NCBI RefSeq assembly: GCF_900639985.1
Contig: NZ_CAAAIM010000001.1
Coordinates: 372,001-436,000, forward strand
Length of the DNA stretch: 64,000 bases
Direction: 5' to 3'
From: Legionella rowbothamii
Lineage (GTDB): Bacteria > Pseudomonadota > Gammaproteobacteria > Legionellales > Legionellaceae
In this document: positions 34,647-43,310 of the stretch, piece after piece
Numbering within the stretch: position 1 is the first letter of the stretch
Layout: each line of letters opens with the position of its first letter
The notes under the pieces: model-generated
What the model was told of the DNA's origin: nothing
The model's database searches: none
Seen by the model: the letters and a program-made list of their open reading frames with translations, nothing else
Made by a program: the position numbers and the translations under genes

Positions 34647-35744
34647 ATGAATGTTGCAGAATTACAGAACCTAATTGAAAAAATAAAAGCACAAAGAACA
34701 ATGGACGACGACTCTACGCAGAGTATGGATTTATTCATTCAAATGAGTAGAACACTGGATGAATTAGAGCCAGAAAGTGAACTCACTCATAAAACACTGG
34801 ACGCTTCCGTTCTTAAAATAACCGATACGTTATATGAAGAATTAACAAAAAAACAAGATATGTTAACTGAAGTGCTGACTTTAATTATCCATTGCAGTCG
34901 ATGGGTAGGATATGCCAATGCAAAAGCTCTTGATGCTTATCCTCAACTCACATTAACGGATAAAATTAGTAAAAAAAGACCTCAAGAACAAGCAAAACTA
35001 GAAGACATTATTTTCTTTCTCAGAGCGGCTTTTTATCTCATCCAAAAACATTGCACTCAAGAACAATTAACTTTACTGCCTTTTTTAATCTATTTCCGGC
35101 CCCTCACTACCGATGAAGAGCGACGCTCAGAACTCGCTATTTTTGAATGGCTATATCATCAAAAAGCAAACTGTCTAAACTTTTTTACGATGCATGTGGA
35201 CTGTATAAATATGAGATCCCGCCAGCTGATTCATTCTTTACCGAATATTCTTAAATTAATTCCAGCAAATTACACTCCGTTTGTCAGGAGCACACAGAGT
35301 TATGATTTGCTTTGGAGTACAAAACAAGACAATCCCATATCACGAAATCACCTTATCGATGATACCTATGAATTATTAGAAACAAATTTCGCAACTCAGA
35401 AAGAGCAGGACTATGCTGCTAGCATTAGATTTGCAAACCACATAAAAATGCAACTACCTGATGAGGCCCATAATGAATCACTAATTGTCTATTTAGCACT
35501 CTATTCATTTCGTCTCAATCAATATAAACAAGTACGTCATACTGATCCGAGGTTCCGACATAGTTTAATATCTCCTTCCAAACAAACTAAAGAAGATGCA
35601 GTGGATAAAAAGTTAATAGAAATTCGTGGAGTTCCTGTTCAGTATGGTTTTTTTGAAAACATTGCATTAAAAGACGGCCGTTTGGGAAGTTTAATTACCT
35701 CTTTTGAAGAACAAACATCCTACATGCGCCTTATAAACTCTTAA
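34647..35744 (+). CDS. Hypothetical helical protein, effector-like
   Basis: A 365-residue soluble protein, largely helical, with a charged N-terminus (VAELQNLIEKIKAQRTMDDD) and no recognised domain. Residues 120-200 contain aromatic-rich helices (FLRAAFYLIQKHC, FLIYFRPL). The C-terminus (SLITSFEEQTSYMRLINS) has an E-rich stretch near the end, as many Dot/Icm substrates do. It lies immediately upstream of another effector-like gene (101 bases). Divergent from the passenger gene. Confidence 0.62.
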   Translation: MNVAELQNLIEKIKAQRTMDDDSTQSMDLFIQMSRTLDELEPESELTHKTLDASVLKITDTLYEELTKKQDMLTEVLTLIIHCSRWVGYANAKALDAYPQLTLTDKISKKRPQEQAKLEDIIFFLRAAFYLIQKHCTQEQLTLLPFLIYFRPLTTDEERRSELAIFEWLYHQKANCLNFFTMHVDCINMRSRQLIHSLPNILKLIPANYTPFVRSTQSYDLLWSTKQDNPISRNHLIDDTYELLETNFATQKEQDYAASIRFANHIKMQLPDEAHNESLIVYLALYSFRLNQYKQVRHTDPRFRHSLISPSKQTKEDAVDKKLIEIRGVPVQYGFFENIALKDGRLGSLITSFEEQTSYMRLINS

Positions 35745-35845
35745 TAATTATGGGAATGGGACTACAAGTCGCCTCATCTAGAAATGATCTAGATATAGGA
35801 AAATTGTCTATACTTAAAGCAGGTAATTTAGTATGAGTATATAAT

Positions 35846-37231
35846 ATGTCACCTAATCCCTTAGCGAAACTAGTTCAGTCTCCCACGAAAACGACCAGAA
35901 AGCAGCTCCAACTGTACGTTACTGAGTATGCTGGAATCGTAGATGCCTTAAGACTTGGCGGCGTAGTCAATAAATCCTATACCGATGCCGATAGAGCCCA
36001 AGACATGCAAAGGTTGGTAAATGCAGCTGAAAAGATAAAAATGATAGATTTTAGTGGAGAAGACTTTAAAAAAAGCGTACAAGGTTTATCCAAAGAGAAA
36101 GAATTAACACTACGTTCTAACTATCGCGAATATGTAGAAATAAAAAAAGGAAACATGAGTCCTCAACAGCTTTTTAAAGAATTAAATATAAAATTGCCTG
36201 TTCCAGAGCCAATTTTAGACGATGCTACACTAATGAAAAAACTCCAAAGCACGGTTACCAAATATAATGCAGCAGAAAATAACTTAAAGGTAGGCCAATT
36301 CACGACAAAATACACTGATGTTCAGCGTACGCAAGACCTACAAAAATTGGTAGATGGTGCCGAACAAGTCAAAAGATTACACAGCTGGATACCCAAGGAA
36401 CAATTTGATAGGGCCATTGCAGCCTTACCCGATTGGCAAACCCAAACCATGTTCAAGTCCTATCTGGTTGATATGGAAAAAATTGCCAGTGGCAAAAAAA
36501 GTCCTAACCAACTCGCTAACAGTATAGACATCAAATTACCTATTCCAGCTCACCAGGTACCGTCCGCACCACCCTCATCTCCCAGTGGTATAGAGCCTCA
36601 AGCAGACAAATCCGAAGCGCCTAAAAAAGAAGGTTTTTTTAGCCGGCTTAAAAATAAGTTATCGGATATGGCTTCCGGTTTTGCCAGCTACATGAAGGAA
36701 CACCCTGTGCGTGGCGGGCTTTTAATCGCGGGAGCAATAATAGGTATTGGAGTCATTGTTGCTGCGTCTGTATTTACGGGAGGAGCTGCTGCAGTAGGCG
36801 GATTTGCTGCACTGATGGGGACAGGAATTAGCACTTCAGTTGTTGGCGCTGTAGTCGGTGGTGCGGTAGCTGCATCCAGTGCCATAGCCTTAGCATATGA
36901 TGTGAATAAAGATATCCAACAGAAACAAAATATTGCAAATCTACACAATAGATTGGCTGGTGCAAACACCGGTGGAACCCCAGAAAAACCTGCCATGGCG
37001 AGTCCGCTGCCAACAGAGTCAACTACACCAGCATGGAGATGTGGAATAAAACCTCAAGAAGATAGAGTTCATAATGTAAATAATGGAAATAATGCGGGAA
37101 ATAAAGCCACAACAACTGAGTCACGGGAGAACCTGCTTGCATCAAAAGGTCCAATAGCCCCCGGTATAGAAAGCTTGGCTAGTGAAACCGACTCCGAAGA
37201 TGATACAGAATCTGAATCTCCTCATATGTAA
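35846..37231 (+). CDS. Effector-like protein with tandem repeat and membrane hairpin
   Basis: A 461-residue protein. Two tandem repeats of about 105 residues cover residues 15-115 and 130-235; both include SYTDADRAQDMQRLVNAAEK / KYTDVQRTQDLQKLVDGAEQ, a central helix, and the ending LNIKLPVPEP / IDIKLPIPAH. A Pro/Ser linker precedes a basic segment (FFSRLKNKLSDMASGFASYM) and a large hydrophobic hairpin at about 290-350 made of small residues (GGLLIAGAIIGIGVIV..VVGAVVGGAVAAS). The tail is disordered and ends in an acidic SLASETDSEDDTESESPHM. These features fit a membrane-inserting Dot/Icm effector; no function is known. Confidence 0.65.
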   Translation: MSPNPLAKLVQSPTKTTRKQLQLYVTEYAGIVDALRLGGVVNKSYTDADRAQDMQRLVNAAEKIKMIDFSGEDFKKSVQGLSKEKELTLRSNYREYVEIKKGNMSPQQLFKELNIKLPVPEPILDDATLMKKLQSTVTKYNAAENNLKVGQFTTKYTDVQRTQDLQKLVDGAEQVKRLHSWIPKEQFDRAIAALPDWQTQTMFKSYLVDMEKIASGKKSPNQLANSIDIKLPIPAHQVPSAPPSSPSGIEPQADKSEAPKKEGFFSRLKNKLSDMASGFASYMKEHPVRGGLLIAGAIIGIGVIVAASVFTGGAAAVGGFAALMGTGISTSVVGAVVGGAVAASSAIALAYDVNKDIQQKQNIANLHNRLAGANTGGTPEKPAMASPLPTESTTPAWRCGIKPQEDRVHNVNNGNNAGNKATTTESRENLLASKGPIAPGIESLASETDSEDDTESESPHM

Positions 37232-37252
37232 AATCATGATATTTTTGCCAAT

Positions 37253-37280
37253 GTAGCCTTGTTGCGCGCAACAAGGCTAC
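37253..37280. repeat. Perfect 28-bp palindrome
   Basis: GTAGCCTTGTTGCG is followed directly by its exact reverse complement, with no loop. It lies after the effector-like gene at 35846 and before the small secreted gene, where it could terminate transcription or bind a protein. Confidence 0.7.
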
Positions 37281-37349
37281 CCAGTGGGTGTAATTCTACA
37301 GCTTTTTTTAATTTACTATTCCTTAACTGTACATTGATGTTCGCTTTTA

Positions 37350-37355
37350 TATAAT
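37350..37355 (+). promoter_or_regulatory. Candidate -10 box (TATAAT)
   Basis: A perfect TATAAT lies 43 bases before the start of the small secreted protein gene. No convincing -35 hexamer was found at the expected distance, so confidence is limited. Confidence 0.35.
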
Positions 37356-37397
37356 GGAAGTCCTTGGCAAGTTTTTTGCCCACTTAAGGAGTTAATT

Positions 37398-37790
37398 ATG
37401 TTGAAACAATCTGTTATCGCAGCCTGTGCGCTAATCAGCCTCTCTTCTGCCTACGCTGGAGGTATCGATTTAAGTTGTATGGTTCAAGTAGCAGTAGCCT
37501 CTCCTCCTCTGGATGCCAAAGATAATGTTGCTTTTAACGTTGCCAATGAATATGGATTTAGTAAATCTGTTACTATAAACGGAGCGAAAGGTCCGCAATA
37601 TATTGAAAATGTTCCTTGCAGTGAGTATCCTTTAACTATTACAGCCACCTCCTATGAAACCCCATCAAACACACTACTAACCCAACCTGGTGTAGGCGTA
37701 GGAAAACTTAAAGCTGGCCCAATTATTTTAGGCTTTCCAGGAAATAGTGTTTCCGTCGTATTTCCCTATGATTTCACCTTTAGTGAGTAA
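37398..37790 (+). CDS. Small secreted protein
   Basis: A 130-residue exported protein with AAGGAGT upstream of the ATG and a signal peptide cleaved near SSAYA. The mature part is predicted all-beta, with two Cys (SCMVQ and NVPCSEYP) that may form a disulfide, and an open hydrophobic tail (SVSVVFPYDFTFSE). It resembles in style the small secreted proteins at 13018, 13634 and 42235, but no clear motif is shared. Function unknown. Confidence 0.68.
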   Translation: MLKQSVIAACALISLSSAYAGGIDLSCMVQVAVASPPLDAKDNVAFNVANEYGFSKSVTINGAKGPQYIENVPCSEYPLTITATSYETPSNTLLTQPGVGVGKLKAGPIILGFPGNSVSVVFPYDFTFSE

Positions 37791-37804
37791 CAGGTGAAAT
37801 GTAG

Positions 37805-37833
37805 CCCGTATTAGACGAAATGCGCAATACGGG
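37805..37833. repeat. CCCGTATT..AATACGGG inverted repeat
   Basis: An 8-bp perfect stem around 13 bases, at the convergent junction with the SCO1 gene. The same family occurs at 49503-49532. Confidence 0.68.
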
Positions 37834-37844
37834 TAGCACTGATC

Positions 37845-38417
37845 TTAATCAATCAGCCAATTTAAATCAGCTAACAGATCATTTACAGCAATCGGATAAT
37901 AAAAATAGGCTTGCACCCTCGCCTGTGGATTAATCAGCAAAATTTCTGTTCCATGACTCATGGGACTTGCTGACACCGTAATATGCAATTGCTTTTGTAA
38001 GGAATTTATAGTCGACATTGGGCCTCTAAGTGCAATAAAGCGCTCATTAAACTGATGTACGAACTGATTAAGCTCTTGTACTGAATCATATTCAGGATCT
38101 ACAGAAATAAAAATGACTTGTAGTCTTTTGTCTGGTGGTAATCGCTCATAGGTTTGATTCAACATAGACATGGTCAACGGGCAAACCATCTTACAACGGC
38201 TAAAACCGAAAAAAAGCAAAGACCAGTGACCTTTTAACTTTGCTTCAGAAAATAAATTCCCTTTATTATCCGTAAGTTCAAAATTCGGTACCGGTTCAGT
38301 TTGACTGATATAAACCCCATGCTTTAAGTGAACAGGGTTATGATAAACAACAAAATAAGCAATAAGAAGCGCAATAAGAATCAAATAAAACAAAATCATC
38401 CTAAATATCTTATTCAT
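37845..38417 (-). CDS. SCO1/SenC family copper chaperone
   Basis: A 190-residue membrane-anchored thioredoxin-fold protein. The ATG at 38417, preceded by AGGATTG, is preferred to the frame opening at 38483. One N-terminal helix (about 5-25) anchors it, leaving the domain in the periplasm. The copper-binding CxxxC motif is FFGFSRCKMVCPLTM, the conserved His lies in SPMSHGTEILLI, and FISVDPEYDS is the family strand. SCO proteins deliver copper to the CuA site of cytochrome c oxidase. No oxidase gene is adjacent here. Confidence 0.88.
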   Translation of the reverse strand: MNKIFRMILFYLILIALLIAYFVVYHNPVHLKHGVYISQTEPVPNFELTDNKGNLFSEAKLKGHWSLLFFGFSRCKMVCPLTMSMLNQTYERLPPDKRLQVIFISVDPEYDSVQELNQFVHQFNERFIALRGPMSTINSLQKQLHITVSASPMSHGTEILLINPQARVQAYFYYPIAVNDLLADLNWLID

Positions 38418-38620
38418 TTTATTCAATCCTAAATAATAAAAAAAACGAGTCCCCAACTCCGTGAACCTGAATATGACACTCATACTATAAATTATTATTG
38501 TGCCACATACAGGAAATCCTTCGTAAACTCCTCAGGATGACGTACTTTAAAAATAGCGTGCTAAAATTAAAGAAATAAACGATATACAAATAGATTAAAA
38601 CATAAAGAGCATTAAGGAAA

Positions 38621-40258
38621 ATGTATACTGAATTTTTTCAACCAAATGCCTTACCATTGGATCAGTTAAAAGGAGTATATGATTCAAGATTAGTTATCTT
38701 ATCGTATCTGGTCGCGGTGATGGCGTCTTATGTTGCTCTTGATTTAACCGGTCGATTACGAGATCACAATAATACCAAAAAAGACACATGGCTCTGGTTA
38801 ATTGGGGGAGCTATTGCTATGGGCTCAGGGATTTGGTCTATGCACTTTATTGGTATGCTTTCATTTAGCATTCCCGGCATTACCTTAGAATATAACCTGT
38901 ACTGGACGATTCTTTCACTCTGTGTTGCTGTATTCGCCTCCGGTTTCGCTTTATTTTTATTAAAAAAATCGATAATAAATATTATTCACCTGATTGCTGG
39001 TGGCTTCATTTTAGGTTTATCTATTGCATCGATGCATTATACCGGGATGACCGCCCTACTTATTTCCTTAAATATCAGCTATTTACCGAGTTTGTTTTTG
39101 TTATCCATTTTAGTGGCTATTATCGCATCGGAGGCAGCAATTTGGTTTGCTTTAAAAAGCAATACGGTTGTTGCTGCATTAAGAAATCGAATTAAAACTT
39201 TATCTGCCATGATCATGGGTTTTGCAATTTTCGGTATGCATTATACGGGCATGGCTGCTTCTGTATTTAGCCCTCTGTGCACCCCCAGCATTAGCACCGA
39301 TGAAATATCAGGGATATCTCCAGCAGCCTTATCAATTATTATTGCAGCAGCAACATTTATCATTATGGGAGTGGCTTTTTTGGCCTCCAACTATAAGGAA
39401 GCAAAGAATCAGCAACAATTTGAAAAGGCACGTGAATTGGGCATGGCTGAAATGTCTGCATCAGTTTTACATAATGTAGGCAATGTAATCAACTCAATAA
39501 ATATTTCTATTGAAACGCTGCTCGCCAATAGAAATTCAAGCCCCTTAAAAGCACTAGAAAAATTAGCGACCTTATTTAATACTCATAAAGATGATTTGCC
39601 CCAATTTCTTAGCCAAGACACTCGAGGAGCCCATATTCCAGCCTATATTAATGAACTGGCGCTCTGCTGGGAAAAAGAACATACACATGACGTCGCCGAA
39701 CTGGAAGAAATGACTAAAAATATAACGCTAATTAAGAGCATCATTAACACCCAGCAAACAGCCGTTAAAAAGGAGCCTTTCGAACAAATTATTTCACTTA
39801 ATGAGCTCATTGATGAGTCTCTTTTATTATCGGGAACTTATTTAAATAAAGAGATTCGCGTTATAAAAGAATATGGTGATATCAAACCAATTGTGATTGA
39901 TCAAACAAAACTGTTCCAGATACTAAACAATATTATTTCTAATGGTAAGGATGCCTTGGCGGAGTCGGCCAATACACCCAAAATATTAACCATTAAAACT
40001 GAGTTAATTACTAAAGATAAAATAAAAATTCAAATTTCTGACAATGGAGTGGGTATTTCCAACTCTAATTTATCTCAAATTTTTATTTTTGGTTTTACAA
40101 CTAAAAAATCGGGGCATGGTTTCGGACTCCATGCATCTGCTGTGGCTGTTAATGAATTAGGTGGAGAAATCCAGGTTTCAAGTGAAGGAGAGGAACAAGG
40201 CTCCACATTCACCATTTATTTACCTAACAGTAAAGCAACCATATTAAAAAACATGTAG
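38621..40258 (+). CDS. MHYT-domain sensor histidine kinase
   Basis: A 545-residue membrane kinase with an N-terminal seven-helix MHYT sensor containing three copies of the motif: M74-H-F-I-G-M79, M138-H-Y-T-G-M143 and M206-H-Y-T-G-M211; MHYT domains are predicted to bind a metal such as copper and sense gases. A short coiled coil leads to an atypical dimerisation helix with H284 (SVLHNVGNVINSIN), then an HATPase domain with SNGKDAL, DNGVGIS and GHGFGLHAS. The H-box 'LHNVGN' fits the HPK subgroup that usually partners REC-GGDEF/EAL proteins. It ends 10 bases before such a gene. Confidence 0.9.
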   Translation: MYTEFFQPNALPLDQLKGVYDSRLVILSYLVAVMASYVALDLTGRLRDHNNTKKDTWLWLIGGAIAMGSGIWSMHFIGMLSFSIPGITLEYNLYWTILSLCVAVFASGFALFLLKKSIINIIHLIAGGFILGLSIASMHYTGMTALLISLNISYLPSLFLLSILVAIIASEAAIWFALKSNTVVAALRNRIKTLSAMIMGFAIFGMHYTGMAASVFSPLCTPSISTDEISGISPAALSIIIAAATFIIMGVAFLASNYKEAKNQQQFEKARELGMAEMSASVLHNVGNVINSINISIETLLANRNSSPLKALEKLATLFNTHKDDLPQFLSQDTRGAHIPAYINELALCWEKEHTHDVAELEEMTKNITLIKSIINTQQTAVKKEPFEQIISLNELIDESLLLSGTYLNKEIRVIKEYGDIKPIVIDQTKLFQILNNIISNGKDALAESANTPKILTIKTELITKDKIKIQISDNGVGISNSNLSQIFIFGFTTKKSGHGFGLHASAVAVNELGGEIQVSSEGEEQGSTFTIYLPNSKATILKNM

Positions 40259-40268
40259 GAGTTTTATT

Positions 40269-42167
40269 ATGAGTAAGCAAATAGATTTTCGAATCTTAAT
40301 TATTGATGATAATCCTGCTATTCATCAAGACTTTCAAAAGATATTAAAAACCGAACATTCTAATGATCATCTTAATAAACTAAATCGGCTTATTTTTGGT
40401 GAGGAAATGAGCCCAGAAGCTGATTTTAACTCCAAAAGTCTCCCTAACTTTCAAATAGACTGCGCATCTCAAGGTCACGAAGGCATTCAATGTATTCAGC
40501 AAGCGGTGAATGAAGGAGAGCCTTATGCCTTGGCTTTTGTTGATATCCGTATGCCTCCAGGCCTGGACGGAGTGCAGACAATCAAGCAAATTTGGGAATT
40601 AGATCCAGAAATGCAAATTGTAATTTGCACAGCTTATTCAGATTATAGTTGGGAAGAAACTGTCAATGCATTAGGCCTGAGAGACAATTTATTAATTCTC
40701 AAAAAGCCCTTTGATAGTGTTGCAGTTCGTCAGTTGGCCTGTTCATTAACAAAAAAATGGCGCTTAATGCAAGAATCAAAAAATCGTGAGGATATATTAG
40801 AAAAAACGGTAAAAGATCGCACTGACTCCCTCCAACAAACCCTATCAATGCTGGAGTATCAAGCCACCCATGACAGTTTAACTAATCTACCCAATCGAGT
40901 ATTGCTCGTGGAGCGAGTCAAACAAGAGATTGCTTATGCGCAACAGAACAACTCAAGCTTTATATTAATTTTTATCGACCTGGATCGATTTAAATTAATT
41001 AATGACAGCTTTAATCATGAAACAGGGGATATCTTGCTTAAACAAGTTGCCGAACGATTATCTAGTATTAGGCGTAAAAAAGACCTGATCGCTCGTTTAA
41101 GTGGAGATGAATTCATTTTTATTGCAGTCCCCCCCCAAACAGAGCATCGTGATGATTGTTCGGATATTGCAAAAAAAATCTTAGATACACTTAATAAAAC
41201 ATTGGATATAGCTCATCGAGAACTGATGATCTCTGCAAGCCTTGGGATTAGTATTTATCCTCAAGATGGCAAAACCGTTGAAGAGCTTTTACGTCATGCC
41301 GATTTAGCGATGTATCGCTCAAAAGCATTAGGCGGCAATCAATTTCAGTTATATGCTCATGAATTACAAGAAAAATGTGTTACACGTTTAGAGGAAGAAA
41401 CTGACTTACGCCAAGCATTATTAGAAAATGAGTTTTTTATAGAGTATCAACCACAATACGATACTAAAAATAATAAACTAATTGGTGTTGAGGCCTTAAT
41501 TCGCTGGAATCATCCTAAACACGGCATTCGCTTACCCATGGAGTTTATCCCACTTGCCGAAGAAACAGGCCTTATCGTTCCAATGGGGGAGTGGCTGATT
41601 AGTACTGCCTGCCAGCAAAACAAGGCTTGGCAAGATAAAGGGATTGCTCCGTTCCCTATTGCGGTAAACATTGCTACCAAACAATTCATGCAACCCAATT
41701 TTATTTCTATGATAAAGACAATTTTAGCCGAGACTAAGCTTGAAGCTAAATATCTTGAAGTAGAAATTACCGAAAATGTTCTTATTAATTCCAACAGTGT
41801 AATTCATGCGATTCGGCAACTGAAACAAATGGGTGTTAACATTGTGCTTGATGATTTTGGTACCGGAAACTCTGGATTTAATTATTTGCATCATTTGCCA
41901 ATTGATCAGCTAAAAATCGACCAATCATTTGTACAAAATATAAATACAAATCGTTCTGATGAAATAATTATTCAAGCAATTATCAATATGGCTAATAGTT
42001 TAAAATTAGATGTAGTTGCTGAGGGAATTGAAACTCTGGGACAGCTTAAGTTTCTTGAATCGCATTCATGTTATAAGGTTCAAGGCTTTTATTTTAATCA
42101 GCCAATGTCAGCGAATCAACTTGAAAAATTAGTTCTATCATTCCCGAATAATATTCCATCGATGTGA
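40269..42167 (+). CDS. REC-GGDEF-EAL c-di-GMP signalling protein
   Basis: A 632-residue response regulator. The receiver (residues 8-155) has phosphoacceptor D92 and K146; it contains an insertion of about 35 residues (LNRLIFGEEMSPEAD). A coiled coil (165-195) joins a GGDEF domain with active-site S278-G-D-E-F282 and an intact inhibitory I-site R269-K-K-D272, then an EAL domain with E408-A-L, DDFGTGNSGFNYLHHLPID and K549. Both catalytic domains look competent, so it may make or degrade c-di-GMP depending on phosphorylation. An 8-C run in the coding sequence lies at 41129-41136. It is the likely partner of the MHYT kinase just upstream (11 bases). Confidence 0.93.
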   Translation: MSKQIDFRILIIDDNPAIHQDFQKILKTEHSNDHLNKLNRLIFGEEMSPEADFNSKSLPNFQIDCASQGHEGIQCIQQAVNEGEPYALAFVDIRMPPGLDGVQTIKQIWELDPEMQIVICTAYSDYSWEETVNALGLRDNLLILKKPFDSVAVRQLACSLTKKWRLMQESKNREDILEKTVKDRTDSLQQTLSMLEYQATHDSLTNLPNRVLLVERVKQEIAYAQQNNSSFILIFIDLDRFKLINDSFNHETGDILLKQVAERLSSIRRKKDLIARLSGDEFIFIAVPPQTEHRDDCSDIAKKILDTLNKTLDIAHRELMISASLGISIYPQDGKTVEELLRHADLAMYRSKALGGNQFQLYAHELQEKCVTRLEEETDLRQALLENEFFIEYQPQYDTKNNKLIGVEALIRWNHPKHGIRLPMEFIPLAEETGLIVPMGEWLISTACQQNKAWQDKGIAPFPIAVNIATKQFMQPNFISMIKTILAETKLEAKYLEVEITENVLINSNSVIHAIRQLKQMGVNIVLDDFGTGNSGFNYLHHLPIDQLKIDQSFVQNINTNRSDEIIIQAIINMANSLKLDVVAEGIETLGQLKFLESHSCYKVQGFYFNQPMSANQLEKLVLSFPNNIPSM

Positions 42168-42190
42168 TTAAGAAAATTAGAGCGCAAGGA

Positions 42191-42217
42191 GTAGGCCGGT
42201 TTTACAGCCCAGCCTAC
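42191..42217. repeat. GTAGGC..GCCTAC element
   Basis: An imperfect palindrome (GTAGGC at 42191-42196, GCCTAC at 42212-42217, AGCCCA within) at the convergent junction; a relative of the 3615 and 50818 elements. Confidence 0.6.
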
Positions 42218-42234
42218 GGGATGATACTCTAATC

Positions 42235-42672
42235 TCAATAATTTTTCAGAACTGCCTGAGCTGTGCCAGGCATTACTAAAGCACCATTAGTTGGATCATA
42301 AGTTGGCGGCGCATTTTCGCTAACCGTTAACTGACTTAAATAATAATTGGTGCTAACCCCCACAGGACTTGGTGCTGTATACACCTCCCCACTTGCTCCA
42401 ATCACAGGAGTAACAACAATATTTGTAATGGGTGCAATACAGGCCAGACCGACCCCTGCCAATACCGTTATTCTCCCTTGATAAGGGAGCGTTGTGGTAA
42501 AGCAAGGGGTTGTAGGCCCATTTTCAAAAGAAAGTGTTACTGAAGTTGGTACAGAACCATTTGCTCCCAACAAATTAACTACATCAATCCGCTGAATTGG
42601 CGCATTTCCAGCACAAAGACCCGTCGAGACGACCAGCCCTACCAGTGTGTTGAGAATCCCTTTTCTCTTCAT
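42235..42672 (-). CDS. Small secreted protein
   Basis: A 145-residue exported protein. The ATG at 42672 (GAGGGATATACG upstream) is preferred to the frame opening at 42732; it gives a signal peptide cleaved near GLCAGN. The mature part is beta-rich with a possible disulfide (TTPCFTT and LACIAP), and it shares the PTYDPTNGALVMPG tail style with the paralogues at 13018 and 13634. The ribosome site and spacing (20 bases after the previous stop) suggest co-transcription with the gene at 42693. Confidence 0.7.
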   Translation of the reverse strand: MKRKGILNTLVGLVVSTGLCAGNAPIQRIDVVNLLGANGSVPTSVTLSFENGPTTPCFTTTLPYQGRITVLAGVGLACIAPITNIVVTPVIGASGEVYTAPSPVGVSTNYYLSQLTVSENAPPTYDPTNGALVMPGTAQAVLKNY

Positions 42673-42692
42673 CGTATATCCCTCAAAACAAG

Positions 42693-43133
42693 TTAAACTA
42701 GGCCATGAGCTTGAACAGGCACGCCAAAACAATTATTCACATTAAATGGATTACTCTGATCCAAATTAGTGAAGACAAAGTATCCTGTTGTTGGATTGGT
42801 GAAAAAACCAGTAATTACTGCGATATTATGACCAGTAATGAGCTGGTCTTGCATCACATAGTTTCCATTCAAGCTATATGAAGTAACGGTACTGGTAGTA
42901 TCACTAAAAGAGCTGCCGAGTAAAACATACTGAAAGGGGTAACTGGTATCAATGTAACAAATAACATTATAAGTCACCGAGGGAATCAAACCTGCAAGCG
43001 ATACCTTCATACTTGTTCCCGGAGCTACATTTCCGCCCCCACTTAAAGTTACTACAGAACTTGTTGGCGCAGCAACACTACTCATTGTCCCTAAAAGAAA
43101 TAAAGCAGCAATGCCTGTTCTACCCTTATTCAT
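42693..43133 (-). CDS. Small secreted protein
   Basis: A 146-residue exported protein; ATG at 43133 with a strong CAGGAGGAG ribosome site, giving a signal peptide cleaved near SSVAAPT. The mature chain is beta-rich with two Cys (NVICYID and NNCFGVP) and many Thr/Ser/Gly. It precedes the other small secreted gene on the same strand. No function can be inferred; the family style is that of Legionella secreted proteins of unknown role. Confidence 0.7.
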   Translation of the reverse strand: MNKGRTGIAALFLLGTMSSVAAPTSSVVTLSGGGNVAPGTSMKVSLAGLIPSVTYNVICYIDTSYPFQYVLLGSSFSDTTSTVTSYSLNGNYVMQDQLITGHNIAVITGFFTNPTTGYFVFTNLDQSNPFNVNNCFGVPVQAHGLV

Positions 43134-43310
43134 ACAAACTCCTCCTGGAAAACTGCTTTTAGATAAAACGCTCAATAGGTTAAATAGTTAACTAACTATT
43201 TCCTGATCTCATTATCTGGTTTATAATCGACCAGTCATGAAGACTGGTCATAAGTCCTTAACTCATCGTACAGTATAAAACTATTTGATTATTTTCAACA
43301 TTTATGAGAT

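Noticed and set aside
41129..41136. C-run as evidence that the GGDEF-EAL gene is broken
   Set aside because: The frame is intact through both domains with all motifs, so the gene is called functional; the run is reported only as a possible slippage site.
40269..42167. Degenerate GGDEF (SGDEF) as a sign of inactivity
   Set aside because: Ser at the first position is common in active diguanylate cyclases, and the I-site is also present.
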